Positions 26,027 to 35,970 of a DNA stretch of 64,000 nt are shown here, one piece after another (positions within the stretch are counted from its first letter, which is position 1; the number at the start of each line of letters is the position of its first letter). Below the pieces are notes generated by a model. It searched no databases. It saw only the letters and a list, made by a program, of their open reading frames with translations, and was not told where the DNA came from. Source of the DNA: Haematospirillum jordaniae (GTDB lineage: Bacteria; Pseudomonadota; Alphaproteobacteria; Rhodospirillales; Rhodospirillaceae). The translations under genes were made by a program, and so were the position numbers. The stretch covers positions 488,001-552,000 of the forward strand of contig NZ_CP014525.1 of assembly GCF_001611975.1 (NCBI RefSeq). The letters run 5' to 3'.

Positions 26027-27100
26027 ATGCGTGTTCTGGGCATTGAAACCAGCTGCGATGAAACAGCAGCCGCAATCGTGGACAGCCATGCACCCTGTGG
26101 TGAGCGCATACGCGGCGAATCCATCCTGAGCCAGCTGGATGAGCACAGGGCATATGGCGGCGTTGTGCCCGAGATTGCCGCACGGTCCCATCTCGACCAC
26201 ATTGATCGCATGGTACACGAGGCCATGACCCAAGCCGGATGCACATTTGCGGATCTGGACGGCATCGCCGCCACCGGCGGACCGGGTCTGATCGGGGGGG
26301 TCATTGTGGGGGTTATGACAGCCAAGACCTTGGCCATGGTCCATAAGCGTCCCTTTATCGCGGTCAACCATCTGGAAGGTCACGCCCTGACCCCGCGCCT
26401 GAGTCATGACGTCGCATTCCCGTACCTGCTTCTGCTGGTTTCAGGCGGACATTGCCAAATTCTGGTGGTGGAAGATATTGGTCGCTGCCACCGGCTGGGC
26501 ACCACGATTGACGATGCTGCGGGGGAAGCCTTTGACAAGGTAGCCAAAATGCTTGGTTTGGGTTACCCGGGTGGGCCAGCCCTGGAGCAGGCTGCCACCT
26601 TGGGCAAGGCTGACCGCTTCCGGCTGCCCCGCCCTATGAAAGGGCGCCCGGGATGTGACTTCAGTTTCTCGGGGCTAAAAACCAGCGTACGACAGACCGT
26701 GGAGAAACTACCACCAGGCCCCCTGTCCGAACAGGACCGCCATGATCTGGCTGCCGGATTCCAAGCCGCAGTGGTTGATGCCGTATCGGACCGCATACAC
26801 CGCGCCATCCGCCTGTTCCAGGATCGATGGCCACAAGGGCAAACTCTGGTTGCAGCTGGAGGCGTCGCCGCCAATATGGCGCTGCGCCATATGTTACAGG
26901 ATGCAGCAATACAGCACGGTCTTGAATTTGTCGCCCCGCCCCTGCGGTGGTGCACGGACAACGCCGCAATGATTGCTTGGGCCGGAGCTGAGCACCTGAT
27001 ACGGGGACAGACAGATTCCTTGGATTTCCGACCCAGACCACGCTGGCCACTAGACCCACACGCTCCAAAATCAACAGGTGCCGGTGCTGCCAAAGCCTGA
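26027..27100 (+). CDS. tsaD: tRNA N6-threonylcarbamoyladenosine transferase TsaD
   Basis: 357 aa. It transfers threonylcarbamoyl to A37 of ANN-decoding tRNAs with TsaB and TsaE. Signature blocks: MRVLGIETSCDETAAAIVD at the start, the metal-binding HLEGH (His-x3-His), VSGGHCQILVV, the PGGPALE block, and WCTDNAAMIAW near the C-terminus. Divergent from hemC with a 54-base gap, an arrangement common in alphaproteobacteria. It is convergent with the polysaccharide cluster. Confidence 0.97.
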   Translation: MRVLGIETSCDETAAAIVDSHAPCGERIRGESILSQLDEHRAYGGVVPEIAARSHLDHIDRMVHEAMTQAGCTFADLDGIAATGGPGLIGGVIVGVMTAKTLAMVHKRPFIAVNHLEGHALTPRLSHDVAFPYLLLLVSGGHCQILVVEDIGRCHRLGTTIDDAAGEAFDKVAKMLGLGYPGGPALEQAATLGKADRFRLPRPMKGRPGCDFSFSGLKTSVRQTVEKLPPGPLSEQDRHDLAAGFQAAVVDAVSDRIHRAIRLFQDRWPQGQTLVAAGGVAANMALRHMLQDAAIQHGLEFVAPPLRWCTDNAAMIAWAGAEHLIRGQTDSLDFRPRPRWPLDPHAPKSTGAGAAKA

Positions 27101-27153
27101 CAGGTTAAACAGAAGGTATTACGCCGTACCCGGGGGCAAGGTCCAGACCAGCC

Positions 27154-28218
27154 CTAGCAGCTTGGCTCATAATGGTGCTGAACCCATTCACGATAGGCAC
27201 CGCTTGTAACCTGCTGCAACCAGCCCTGATGCTCCAAGTACCAGCTCACCGTCTTGCGCAAGCCCGTATCAAGGCTTTCGGCAGGACACCACCCGAGTTC
27301 ATCGCGAATCTTTGTTGCATCGATGGCGTAGCGGCGATCATGCCCGGGACGGTCCCGGACATATGTAATCTGCTCAAGGTATGAAGCACCATCGGCACGG
27401 GGACTCTGCTCGTCCAGGATCTGGCACACCATCCGGACAAGATCTAGGTTTGTGCTCTCGCTGCATCCGCCAATATTATAGGTCTCCCCCAGAACACCGA
27501 CCTCCAAAACCCTACGGATCGCCGCACCGTGATCCTTCACATACAGCCAGTCACGGACATTCTGCCCATCCCCGTAAATCGGCAACGGCTTGCCGGTCAG
27601 TGCATTATGGATGCAAAGGGGAATCAGTTTCTCAGGAAACTGGAATGGCCCATAATTGTTGGAACAGTTGGTTGTCAGAACCGGAAGGCCATAGGTGTGG
27701 TGATAAGCCCTGACAAGATGGTCCGAAGCAGCCTTGCTGGCAGCATATGGACTGTTGGGCATATAACGGCTTTCCTCTATAAATGCTGGCGCCGTTTCGT
27801 CCAGAGACCCGTAGACCTCGTCGGTCGATACATGGAGAAAACGAAAACGCGTTTGCATCGCGGCAGTCATGCACCCGTAGAAAGCACGCACTGCCTCCAG
27901 AAGGCGGAACGTTCCCACAATGTTGGTCTGGATAAAAGTCTCTGGCCCATCAATCGAACGATCAACGTGGGACTCAGCTGCAAAGTTGATCACAGCACGC
28001 GGCCGATAACGGGACAATAGATCCGATACAAGATCGTAATCACCGATATCACCCCGAACAAAGGTGTGGCGGGTATCATGGTGCAAGGCATCCAGATTCT
28101 GGATATTCCCGGCATAGGTCAGTTTATCAAGGTTGACGATTGGCTCATCAGAAACGGCAAGCCAATCAAGAACGAAGTTGGCACCTATAAATCCAGCCCC
28201 ACCAGTTACCAGAAGCAT
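27154..28218 (-). CDS. rfbB: dTDP-glucose 4,6-dehydratase
   Basis: 354 aa (RmlB). Extended SDR fold: TGGAGFIGANFVLDWL (NAD binding), catalytic Thr-Asp-Glu in STDEVYGSLDE, and the YxxxK pair in SPYAASKAASDHL. RHTFVRGDIGDYDL and ESHVDRSIDGPE are diagnostic of RmlB. It makes dTDP-4-keto-6-deoxyglucose. RmlA, RmlC and RmlD are not in the window, so the product may go to a sugar other than rhamnose or the other genes are elsewhere. Most downstream gene of the minus-strand cluster. Confidence 0.93.
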   Translation of the reverse strand: MLLVTGGAGFIGANFVLDWLAVSDEPIVNLDKLTYAGNIQNLDALHHDTRHTFVRGDIGDYDLVSDLLSRYRPRAVINFAAESHVDRSIDGPETFIQTNIVGTFRLLEAVRAFYGCMTAAMQTRFRFLHVSTDEVYGSLDETAPAFIEESRYMPNSPYAASKAASDHLVRAYHHTYGLPVLTTNCSNNYGPFQFPEKLIPLCIHNALTGKPLPIYGDGQNVRDWLYVKDHGAAIRRVLEVGVLGETYNIGGCSESTNLDLVRMVCQILDEQSPRADGASYLEQITYVRDRPGHDRRYAIDATKIRDELGWCPAESLDTGLRKTVSWYLEHQGWLQQVTSGAYREWVQHHYEPSC

Positions 28219-28244
28219 CCCCCCTCACCCCTCATCAAATCACG

Positions 28245-30167
28245 TCAATGACCTTCCAGAACATCTGCTTCTGCTTCCTGTTCAAGGAGAATCCAATCCA
28301 CAATCTCCTGCCCCGGTTGATAGGATGGAACCATCTGTTCAAGCATACGACGCCCCACACCCACATCATTCACAGCCAATGCCAAGGAGAATGCATCCAG
28401 CTTGTCCTGCAAAGACGACCACACTGGAACATCGGGTTCATGATCCATCAGGATACGGGGATGAGACGTACGGATTGAAGAGTCAAACCTGCCGACAGGA
28501 TTCACCGTGGGATCAGGGACCGTAGCATCGATGCTGATAGTCCCATCTGGGTTCTGGTCTTCCCGGACAGTCAGGCCAGAGAAGGCAATCATACGTCGGG
28601 CAAGGTCACCCAAAAGAACTGGCTGCCCCATATCCAGACGAAAAATCTCCCCACCACGGCTCAACGCAGCAGCTTGGATAATCAAACAGGCCGCCTCCTC
28701 CACTCTCATGAAACAGCGGACATCCTGCGGATGAGAAATCAGCACCGGGCCACCTTCGCGGATCTGGCGATACATGCGGGGCAAAATGGCATCAGAAGGC
28801 TCAAAAACCACTCCGAACCGGACAGACGAAAAACAGGCTACGCCGTTCTCACCGGCCAGAGATTGCAAAATCATCTCCGCCAATCTTTTGCTCGCCCCCA
28901 TAATCGTTGTCGGGCACATGGCTTGATCTGTGCTGACCAACACACAATTTGGAACACCATGCTCCAGAGCCGCACTGGCAACGGTCAATACCCCCAGCGT
29001 ATTGACTTTGATCGCCTCGACTGGGTTGTGTTCAACCAAGGCATCATTCTTGTAAGCAGCAGCATGGTAGATGATATCGGGCTTCCACGTTGCCATAATT
29101 TCATGCATGCGATCTTCATCACAGACCGATGCCAAAAGTGGAATAAGGCGAACGGAAGTCTCATCTGCAACGTAAAGCAAGGACTGATACAAAGGCGCGA
29201 GTGCATACTCACTGTGATCGACCAGAAGAATCGTCTGCGGCTCAAGACGCATCAGCTGGCGGCACAGCTCACTGCCGATTACTCCCCCCGCACCTGTTAC
29301 CAAAACAACCCTTCCTGACACATAGCGCGACAGAAGGATATGGTTGGGCCCCGTTGCCTCTTGCATCAGAACATCATCAACATCCAGATCCACGACTATA
29401 GCAGGATGAGAAGGGTCCTCAGGAACAGTACGGACAGCAACACCGGCTTTCAGCAGGCGCGCGAGTATCTGGTTGCGCCGGTCACGTGATATAGACGACA
29501 GGGCAAGAATAACCTCACGAATATCAAGGGTCGCAACCAGACTGGGCAGATCATCCGGGCTGTACAGAGGGAGCCCATCCAGCCTGTGGCCGTGCAGGCG
29601 ATCATCATCATCCAAGAAGCCGATCACGCAGCGATCCTGACTGTTGACCATTGCGACAGCAAGGCGGCGTCCGGTCGCTCCTGCACCATAGATCAGCGAA
29701 CGAGGCAAGGCAGCACGCCGCATCTGATCTTGATACAAACCGCCAAGCCAAAGACGAGCCATGGCTCGTGACGCACCGACACATAACAGAACAAGGACAG
29801 GAACAAGAATACCAACCGTACGCGGAATACCCGGAATGCCGATCACCGCAATAATCGTCGTATACACAAGACCAAAAACAGCGGTGGCAAAGGTCACAGC
29901 CATCAGGGCTTGCCACCCCGCATACCGGAAGATGGCCCGATATAATCCAAAAGCGACAAAAACCGGGAGAGCTGTCGCAACAGCAAGAAAGCTGGCCCAC
30001 AACGCAGGCCCTGACAATACCACAAAAGACCCCAGCCGTATTCCCAGTGCCAACCATACGCAAAAAACACACAAGCCAACATCAATCGTCAGGACGACGA
30101 ATCTCTTGGCCGTCCGGGAGAGAGACAGCACGGGCAAGGCCGCTTTGGTCAGGATGCATCGTATCAA
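28245..30167 (-). CDS. CapD/WbpM-type membrane nucleotide-sugar dehydratase
   Basis: 640 aa from a TTG at 30167 with AGGTGAG eight bases upstream; no ATG fits in frame. Four transmembrane helices (about 20-125) precede a CoA-binding-like Rossmann segment and a second Rossmann fold with TGAGGVIGSELCRQL. The active site reads VSTDQAMCP and MGASKRLAE. Most relatives have STDKA, so the Lys proposed to act in this branch is Gln here; the Met/Lys of MGASK are normal. Likely a UDP-GlcNAc 4,6-dehydratase acting on sugars for the polymer. Confidence 0.88.
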   Translation of the reverse strand: MIRCILTKAALPVLSLSRTAKRFVVLTIDVGLCVFCVWLALGIRLGSFVVLSGPALWASFLAVATALPVFVAFGLYRAIFRYAGWQALMAVTFATAVFGLVYTTIIAVIGIPGIPRTVGILVPVLVLLCVGASRAMARLWLGGLYQDQMRRAALPRSLIYGAGATGRRLAVAMVNSQDRCVIGFLDDDDRLHGHRLDGLPLYSPDDLPSLVATLDIREVILALSSISRDRRNQILARLLKAGVAVRTVPEDPSHPAIVVDLDVDDVLMQEATGPNHILLSRYVSGRVVLVTGAGGVIGSELCRQLMRLEPQTILLVDHSEYALAPLYQSLLYVADETSVRLIPLLASVCDEDRMHEIMATWKPDIIYHAAAYKNDALVEHNPVEAIKVNTLGVLTVASAALEHGVPNCVLVSTDQAMCPTTIMGASKRLAEMILQSLAGENGVACFSSVRFGVVFEPSDAILPRMYRQIREGGPVLISHPQDVRCFMRVEEAACLIIQAAALSRGGEIFRLDMGQPVLLGDLARRMIAFSGLTVREDQNPDGTISIDATVPDPTVNPVGRFDSSIRTSHPRILMDHEPDVPVWSSLQDKLDAFSLALAVNDVGVGRRMLEQMVPSYQPGQEIVDWILLEQEAEADVLEGH

Positions 30168-30263
30168 GGGACTAACTCACCTGTTGACGGGAAAGTGTAC
30201 CACAAGGAACGACACAGACTAACTGGCATCTGGACCCTTTACGGAAAACAGGGCACGACCATA

Positions 30264-30761
30264 TCAGACGATCTTGCGCAGGCTGGATTGGGATACACGC
30301 AACATAACGGGCTTGCTCAGAAACTCGATGAGCACCATAGCTCTCTGTTCGCCATCATCTATCTGATACACAGCTTCTATACCAGCAAAAGGTCCATCCG
30401 AAAGCAGAACGCGCTCGCCAGACTGGAAAACAGCCTCTGGACTCGCCAGTGAACTAGACTCCCTGAGTCTCAAGAACTCTACCAACTGCCCGTCAATACG
30501 CGCTGGCTCAGCCCCAAAACTGACCAAACGGCTCACACCCAAGGTAGAGCGCACAGGAGCTAGTCCCCTTGCTGGACTTCCCCCATCCAAGCGGACGAAC
30601 AAATAACGGGGGAAGAGCGGTTCTTGGACAACTTTTTTCTCTCTCTGGATGATTCTTTCACGAGAGAGAAGCGGCAAGTAGCAAGAATACCCCTGACGTT
30701 CCAAATTAAGAAGCGCCCGTTGTTCTTGCCTTGGCTTGGCATGTATCAGGTACCATTGCAT
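30264..30761 (-). CDS. NusG paralogue (RfaH-like antitermination factor)
   Basis: 165 aa: an NGN domain (WYLIHAKPRQEQRALLNL, PLFPRYLFVRL) and a C-terminal KOW region (GERVLLSDGPFAGIEAV). This is the architecture of specialised NusG proteins such as RfaH, which travel with RNA polymerase and prevent early termination in long polysaccharide operons. Its place inside the cluster supports that. Whether an ops-like pause site serves it is not resolved. Confidence 0.88.
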   Translation of the reverse strand: MQWYLIHAKPRQEQRALLNLERQGYSCYLPLLSRERIIQREKKVVQEPLFPRYLFVRLDGGSPARGLAPVRSTLGVSRLVSFGAEPARIDGQLVEFLRLRESSSLASPEAVFQSGERVLLSDGPFAGIEAVYQIDDGEQRAMVLIEFLSKPVMLRVSQSSLRKIV

Positions 30762-31220
30762 ACTCGGCGTCCTTAACGGGGCGGTTCAACCGGGACAATA
30801 CCCAGCCCTAGATAAGAATTGTCCACCTCTGCTATCACTAGCCAATGTTCACATCAAGAGGGAGTTCACGACAATAAGCCACCAAGAAGTGTGTTGGTGT
30901 GAAGGAACCGCTATGCATTTCAACCAGAAAAAGTGCCATGAAATGACAGAGGTCCCAGACATGATGCGCTGTACACTAAATTATAATAACTATGGCCTCC
31001 AGACTGGTCTTCCGCGAAAACCGTACCCAGCCCTTACAGTCCGTTCACCACAAAACAACACGGCTGATCTCTGGCAATGAAACACAGAGTTAAACCTACA
31101 TCCGCTGTCAATTTTCAGGTGCGGTAGATCACATCCCAGAATAGCTTGCAAATCTATCACCTAATGGTAGCTAAGATTAGGCTTCCAAGTAGCATCTGCC
31201 ACAGAATCAACCACTGTATT
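30762..31220. promoter_or_regulatory. Gene-free leader region upstream of the RfaH-like gene
   Basis: 459 bases without a convincing gene between manC and the NusG paralogue. On the minus strand it contains a TTGACA (near 31110) and a perfect TATAAT (30980-30985), but not at proper spacing to one another. A long untranslated leader or a promoter for the rfaH-capD-rmlB end of the cluster is possible. I see no clear ops element or terminator. Confidence 0.25.
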
Positions 31221-32684
31221 TCAGGTCGGGCTCAATACGTGGACACGCCCATAGTGGTCTTCGAAACGGACGATATCATCTTCACCCAGATAACTGCCCG
31301 ATTGCACCTCTATGATTTCCAGCGGAATGGTACCGGGATTGCTAAGTCGGTGGATCTCACCCAGTGGGATATAGGTCGACTGATTCTCAACGAACAGAAG
31401 CTTTTTATTGCCACAAGTGACCTCTGCGGTGCCCTTGACCACTACCCAGTGTTCTGCACGGTGATGATGTTTCTGCAAGCTGAGACTGGCACCAGGCTTG
31501 ACCTGTATGCGCTTGACCTTGAAACAGCCACCTTCGTCAATGCTGTCGTACCAACCCCACGGACGATGCACTTTACGATGCAATGTGTGTTCTTCACGTT
31601 TCCTAGATTTTAGTTGATTGACAATGTGCGCTACATCTTGGCTGCGGGTTCTGTCGGCCACCAAGACTGCATCAGATGTTTCCACTACGATAAGGTCTTC
31701 CACACCTACCAAGCTAACTAAACGGCTCGAGGCATGCACCAAGGTATTACGGCTGTTTGTGGTAAGTACATCACCGACATGTGCGTTACCTTGATTGTCT
31801 TTTGATAGCACATTCCAGACCGCATCCCACGCGCCCAGATCGCTCCAACCGGCATCCAGCGGGATCATATGGAGAGAGAAATGGCTTCCCGGACAGCGCT
31901 CCATAACAGCATAGTCAATTGATTCCGAGGGAATTGCAGCAAATTCGGCAACACCGGGACGCACAAAATCCGCCTCTCCACTGCGATTAGACCAAGCAGC
32001 GCGAGTAGCAGCCAGAACATCAGGACGGAAATGTTCTATAGCCTGGAGCCAGATGGAAGCCCTAAGCACGAACATACCAGCATTCCAGTAATAGCACCCC
32101 TCTGTAAAGTACTGCTGAGCTGTAGCTTGATCAGGTTTTTCGACAAATCGCTCAACGACAAAGGTAGCAGTAGACTTTACCAAGGCTTGGATATAGCCGT
32201 ACCCTGTTCCTGGATGATCTGGTGTAACCCCCAAGAGAACGATAGTACCCTCGTCTGCTTGGCGAATGGCACCATGCATTGCCAGCTTGAAGGCACCGTC
32301 ATCTTGTAAAATCTGATCAGCAGGGGTCACCACCAGCACAGGATCTTCACCATTATCAATGGCAGCAAGCGCAGCTAGCGTAAGAGCGGGGGCGGTATTC
32401 TTGGGCACAGGCTCAAGCAAAATCTTACGTGGATTAACACCAACCTCACGCAATTGCTCTATTACCAGAAACCGGTGATCCTCGCCTGCTACAACGAAAG
32501 GATCAGCCGCCTGAATATTTTCAGCATCCAAGCTTATCAGGCGGTTGGCGGCTTGCTGAAACAGGCTTTCGGCACCCGTCAGACATAGAAACTGTTTTGG
32601 AAATCCTGAACGGGAAAGCGGCCATAGACGGGCCCCAGAGCCACCACAGAGAATAACGGGCTGTAACTTGACGTTATTGGCCAT
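31221..32684 (-). CDS. manC: Mannose-1-phosphate guanylyltransferase / mannose-6-phosphate isomerase
   Basis: 487 aa bifunctional type II enzyme. The N-terminal pyrophosphorylase has VILCGGSGARLWPLSRSGFP (GTP binding) and VERFVEKPD; the C-terminal cupin has RPWGWYDSIDEGG and KHHHRAEHW, the isomerase metal site, and STYIPLGEIHRLSNPG. It provides GDP-mannose for the polymer. It stands apart from its neighbours by 198 bases upstream (32685-32882, nothing seen) and 459 downstream. Confidence 0.94.
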   Translation of the reverse strand: MANNVKLQPVILCGGSGARLWPLSRSGFPKQFLCLTGAESLFQQAANRLISLDAENIQAADPFVVAGEDHRFLVIEQLREVGVNPRKILLEPVPKNTAPALTLAALAAIDNGEDPVLVVTPADQILQDDGAFKLAMHGAIRQADEGTIVLLGVTPDHPGTGYGYIQALVKSTATFVVERFVEKPDQATAQQYFTEGCYYWNAGMFVLRASIWLQAIEHFRPDVLAATRAAWSNRSGEADFVRPGVAEFAAIPSESIDYAVMERCPGSHFSLHMIPLDAGWSDLGAWDAVWNVLSKDNQGNAHVGDVLTTNSRNTLVHASSRLVSLVGVEDLIVVETSDAVLVADRTRSQDVAHIVNQLKSRKREEHTLHRKVHRPWGWYDSIDEGGCFKVKRIQVKPGASLSLQKHHHRAEHWVVVKGTAEVTCGNKKLLFVENQSTYIPLGEIHRLSNPGTIPLEIIEVQSGSYLGEDDIVRFEDHYGRVHVLSPT

Positions 32685-32882
32685 GAAGTCACTCTCAAAC
32701 CTTTAGAAGTCTGGAAACACCATGTACTGGCATACATATCTCCCAAAGCAAGCGGAGCACTCTCTCAAACGCCTGAGACATGTCAAGTATGCTGTTGCCT
32801 TTGACTGTTCCAAGACTAATGGCATGCTAATCAGCGCTTGTCACAATAAGAGCTTTTCCTCCCGTAACAAGGAAACCCCTAC

Positions 32883-34016
32883 TTACTGGTTCACACCATC
32901 AGCCAATAACTCTTTATAAATCGTCAAGTGGGCATCAATCACCTGCTCGATAGCAAATTCCCTCTCGGCAAAAGCTCTACCCTCGGCCCCCATCTGCCGG
33001 CGTTTAACTGAGTCTTCGATCAAAAACTGAATCGCATCCGCCAAAGCACCAGAGTCCCGAACAGGTACCAGAACCCCTGTTTTTCCAGGCACGATGGCAT
33101 CGCGACAACCAGGTACATCCGTGGTTACGACTGCCCTGCCACAAGCCGCTGCCTCAATAAGTACTTTCGGCAAACCTTCACGATATGACGGCAAGACGAT
33201 AATGTTAGAGTTGGAAAAGAGGCTAGGAATGTCACTTTGATACCCTAGAACCTCAACAATCCCCTCTTTGATCCAAAGAGAAAGCTCGCTTTCCGGAACC
33301 GATGTAAGATTACCCGGGTCTGGAGATCCAGCTAACAAGAACCGTGCCGCAATACCGCGTGCCTTTATCCTCCGCGCGGCATCAACGAACTCCTGCACTC
33401 CCTTATCTTTTAAAAGTCGCGCTGCAAAAGTAACCACCGGCATACCCTCTGGCTCCGGCCGTACGGAGTATGCAGCTAGCAGCACCCCCGATCCCTTGAT
33501 TAAGGCTGTTTTCTCCTCGCGCACTGCGCCCATACCAAGCAATGCTGCGCGGTCATCCGGATTCTGGAAGATCACCTTTGCATTCACATGCCCCAATGCA
33601 AGTCGATACAGCCACTCAACACTACAGCGCATCCAAGAGCGCACTTGCGTGCGACCAGTAAACATCGTGCCCAAACCAGATATGGCAGCCACCATTGCAG
33701 GAACACGTGTCAGCCTTGCCATCAAGCCACCGTAAATAACAGGCTTGATAGTCACCAAGTGGACAAGAGCGGGCCTGATCGTCCTCATCACCCGATGAAT
33801 TCCCCACAAGGCTTTTAGTTCAAACAGTGGGTTCCGCCCACTGCGCGACATTGGCAAAAGATGATGCCGAAACCCCAGCTCGACGATCTTGTGACAAGCC
33901 TCCCCTGGTCCCGTGGCAATCTGCACTTCATACCCTGCACTCTTGGCAGCAATCGCCAAAGGCAGGCGATGGGACAAGAAGAACTCAGGGCTGTTTACGA
34001 TGAACAAAACAATCAA
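32883..34016 (-). CDS. Glycosyltransferase family 4
   Basis: 377 aa, GT-B fold. It resembles PglA-type transferases: N-terminal block VNSPEFFLSHRLPLA and VTIKPVIYGGLMARL, the middle AARLLKDKGVQEFVDAAR, and the C-terminal donor-binding SYREGLPKVLIEAAACGRAVVTTDVPGC. The first in-frame start codon is a TTG at 34016, two to five bases after the upstream asnB stop; no ATG is available nearby. Donor and acceptor cannot be told from sequence. Confidence 0.88.
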   Translation of the reverse strand: MIVLFIVNSPEFFLSHRLPLAIAAKSAGYEVQIATGPGEACHKIVELGFRHHLLPMSRSGRNPLFELKALWGIHRVMRTIRPALVHLVTIKPVIYGGLMARLTRVPAMVAAISGLGTMFTGRTQVRSWMRCSVEWLYRLALGHVNAKVIFQNPDDRAALLGMGAVREEKTALIKGSGVLLAAYSVRPEPEGMPVVTFAARLLKDKGVQEFVDAARRIKARGIAARFLLAGSPDPGNLTSVPESELSLWIKEGIVEVLGYQSDIPSLFSNSNIIVLPSYREGLPKVLIEAAACGRAVVTTDVPGCRDAIVPGKTGVLVPVRDSGALADAIQFLIEDSVKRRQMGAEGRAFAEREFAIEQVIDAHLTIYKELLADGVNQ

Positions 34017-34020
34017 GATT

Positions 34021-35970
34021 TCAAACCAATCTCTGTCTTTCTAACCAAGACTGAAACATTAATACATTCCAAAGTAGGTATTGCCAATTGCGCTTACCGG
34101 ACAAATGCTCCGCCCATTTCGTGTGAACAGAAACTGGATTGAAGAAACCTTCACGTCGCAAACGATCTTGGTCTAACAAAGCTTCGGCCCAATCCTTAAG
34201 CGGGCCCCTAAGCCAAGCATCAATTGGTACACCGAAACCCATCTTGGGGCGCTCAATCAGTTGCTTGGGAACATGCCGATAAAGGACCTCCCGCAAAATC
34301 CACTTTCCAACACCATTTCGCAACTTCATTGACTGCGGAATACGCCAAGAAAACTCGACGACACGGTGATCCAAGAATGGAACACGACTCTCCAAAGAAA
34401 CACCCATAGCAGCGCGGTCAACCTTGACAAGAATGTCATCAGGCAAATACGTAATGGTATCCAATGCCATCATTCGTGGTACAGAATCCAACCCGCCGAG
34501 GTTGGGGGGAGAGCCATTCAGGTAAGTCTCTGGCTCGTGACCACCCAGAACAACTTCATCAGGATCCCAGTGCGTTAGAAGGCCAAGGTAGAGGTCATCA
34601 ACTTGCCGAGCGGCCAGCACTCCAGCACCTTTATGCAATTTATCCCCGATGTTGGCAAAGCGCATTGAATGAGGTGCCCACGCCTGCAGGGGGCCGATCA
34701 TGCGATTCCAGCCACTCGGCGACAACACCCGAATACCAGAAGCAGCTAATGCCCGCATCCCAGTAGGTACTCTAGACAGCTTCCCCCAGAGTTTTTGTGT
34801 TAAAACATAGCGGTTATAACCACAGAATAACTCGTCCCCAGCATCGCCCGATAGGGAAACAACGACCTTCTGCCTCGCAAGCTGTGAAACCAGAAACGTT
34901 GGAATCTGTGAGGAGTCCGCAAAAGGCTCACAATATAAGCTAGGCAGCTTGGGGATAACGTCCATCGCCTGCTGTGGCGTCACATACAGCTCGGCATGTT
35001 CTGTTCCCAAGTGACGGGCCACAGCTTTGGCGTGCACGGCTTCATTGTAGCCCGCTTCATTAAAGCCGATAGTGAAGGTTTTTATCGGCTGTCGGGACTG
35101 TGCTTGCATCAAGGCAACAACTGTTGAGGAGTCAACTCCCCCCGATAAGAATGCTCCCAGCGGCACATCCGCCATCATCTGCTGGCGTATAGCATCCTTT
35201 AGCAAAATCTCAAGTTCGTCTATCGCCTGCTTTACATTGCCCTCGAACGGGCTTTCTATGCCAGCTTTCGCTACCTCCGCAAGCGACCAATACACGACAA
35301 GCTTTGGCTCACGCTCTCGCAGCGAAACTGTCAGAGCACATCCCGGCGGTAGCTTAAAGATATTCTGGTAAATGGAATAAGGTGCAGGGATATAGTTATG
35401 GCGCATGAACAGGCGCAATACGTCGCGATTCACCTCTGAAAAAAAGCTTGGATGCGCTTGCAGTGCTTTCAATTCCGAACCGAAGAGAAAGCTTGTTCCC
35501 TGCCAACCGTAGTAAAGTGGCTTTTCACCAATACGATCACGCACCAATGTCAGCGTTTGGCTCTCCCGGTCCCACACCGCAATAGCAAACATACCAATGG
35601 CCCGCTCAAGCGTCGCGACAACACCCCACATGTCAAACCCAGCGAGAAGCGTTTCTGTATCGGAGTGACCACGCCAGCAGGCATCCACACCGTCTTTTTC
35701 CAGTGTGGCACGTAAATCAAGATGGTTATAAATCTCCCCATTGAATACGGCCATATAACGCCCCGTTGGCGATACCATGGGCTGATGCCCCGCCGGGGAT
35801 AAATCAAGAATGGATAAACGGCGATGCGCCAAACCGATACCAGCATCTCGGTCCCACCAAATTCCAGAGTCATCGGGGCCACGATGCCTGATAGCCTCTG
35901 CCATTCGGTACAGGATCGCCTCGGGTGCATCAGGCCCCGCTGCTGTCAGAAAACCTGCAATACCACACAT
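34021..35970 (-). CDS. AsnB-type glutamine amidotransferase, copy 1
   Basis: 649 aa from the ATG at 35970, so that Cys2 (MCGIAGF) becomes the N-terminal nucleophile of the glutaminase after Met removal. The class II amidotransferase domain (RHRGPDDSG, FNGEIYNH) is followed by the synthetase domain with the P-loop FLSGGVDSSTV and LSGDAGDELFCGYNRY. Family members make asparagine, but those in glycan clusters (WbpS of Pseudomonas) are thought to amidate uronic acids. Its ATG overlaps the stop of copy 2 (TAATG), indicating tandem duplication and coupling. Confidence 0.92.
   Translation of the reverse strand: MCGIAGFLTAAGPDAPEAILYRMAEAIRHRGPDDSGIWWDRDAGIGLAHRRLSILDLSPAGHQPMVSPTGRYMAVFNGEIYNHLDLRATLEKDGVDACWRGHSDTETLLAGFDMWGVVATLERAIGMFAIAVWDRESQTLTLVRDRIGEKPLYYGWQGTSFLFGSELKALQAHPSFFSEVNRDVLRLFMRHNYIPAPYSIYQNIFKLPPGCALTVSLREREPKLVVYWSLAEVAKAGIESPFEGNVKQAIDELEILLKDAIRQQMMADVPLGAFLSGGVDSSTVVALMQAQSRQPIKTFTIGFNEAGYNEAVHAKAVARHLGTEHAELYVTPQQAMDVIPKLPSLYCEPFADSSQIPTFLVSQLARQKVVVSLSGDAGDELFCGYNRYVLTQKLWGKLSRVPTGMRALAASGIRVLSPSGWNRMIGPLQAWAPHSMRFANIGDKLHKGAGVLAARQVDDLYLGLLTHWDPDEVVLGGHEPETYLNGSPPNLGGLDSVPRMMALDTITYLPDDILVKVDRAAMGVSLESRVPFLDHRVVEFSWRIPQSMKLRNGVGKWILREVLYRHVPKQLIERPKMGFGVPIDAWLRGPLKDWAEALLDQDRLRREGFFNPVSVHTKWAEHLSGKRNWQYLLWNVLMFQSWLERQRLV

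Noticed and set aside
25973..26407. Long N-terminal extension of hemC.
   Set aside because: It is antisense to tsaD, and a strong ribosome-binding site and the conserved start are at 25972.
30762..31220. RfaH-type ops element.
   Set aside because: GGTAG-like fragments occur but none matches an ops core in the right orientation with confidence.
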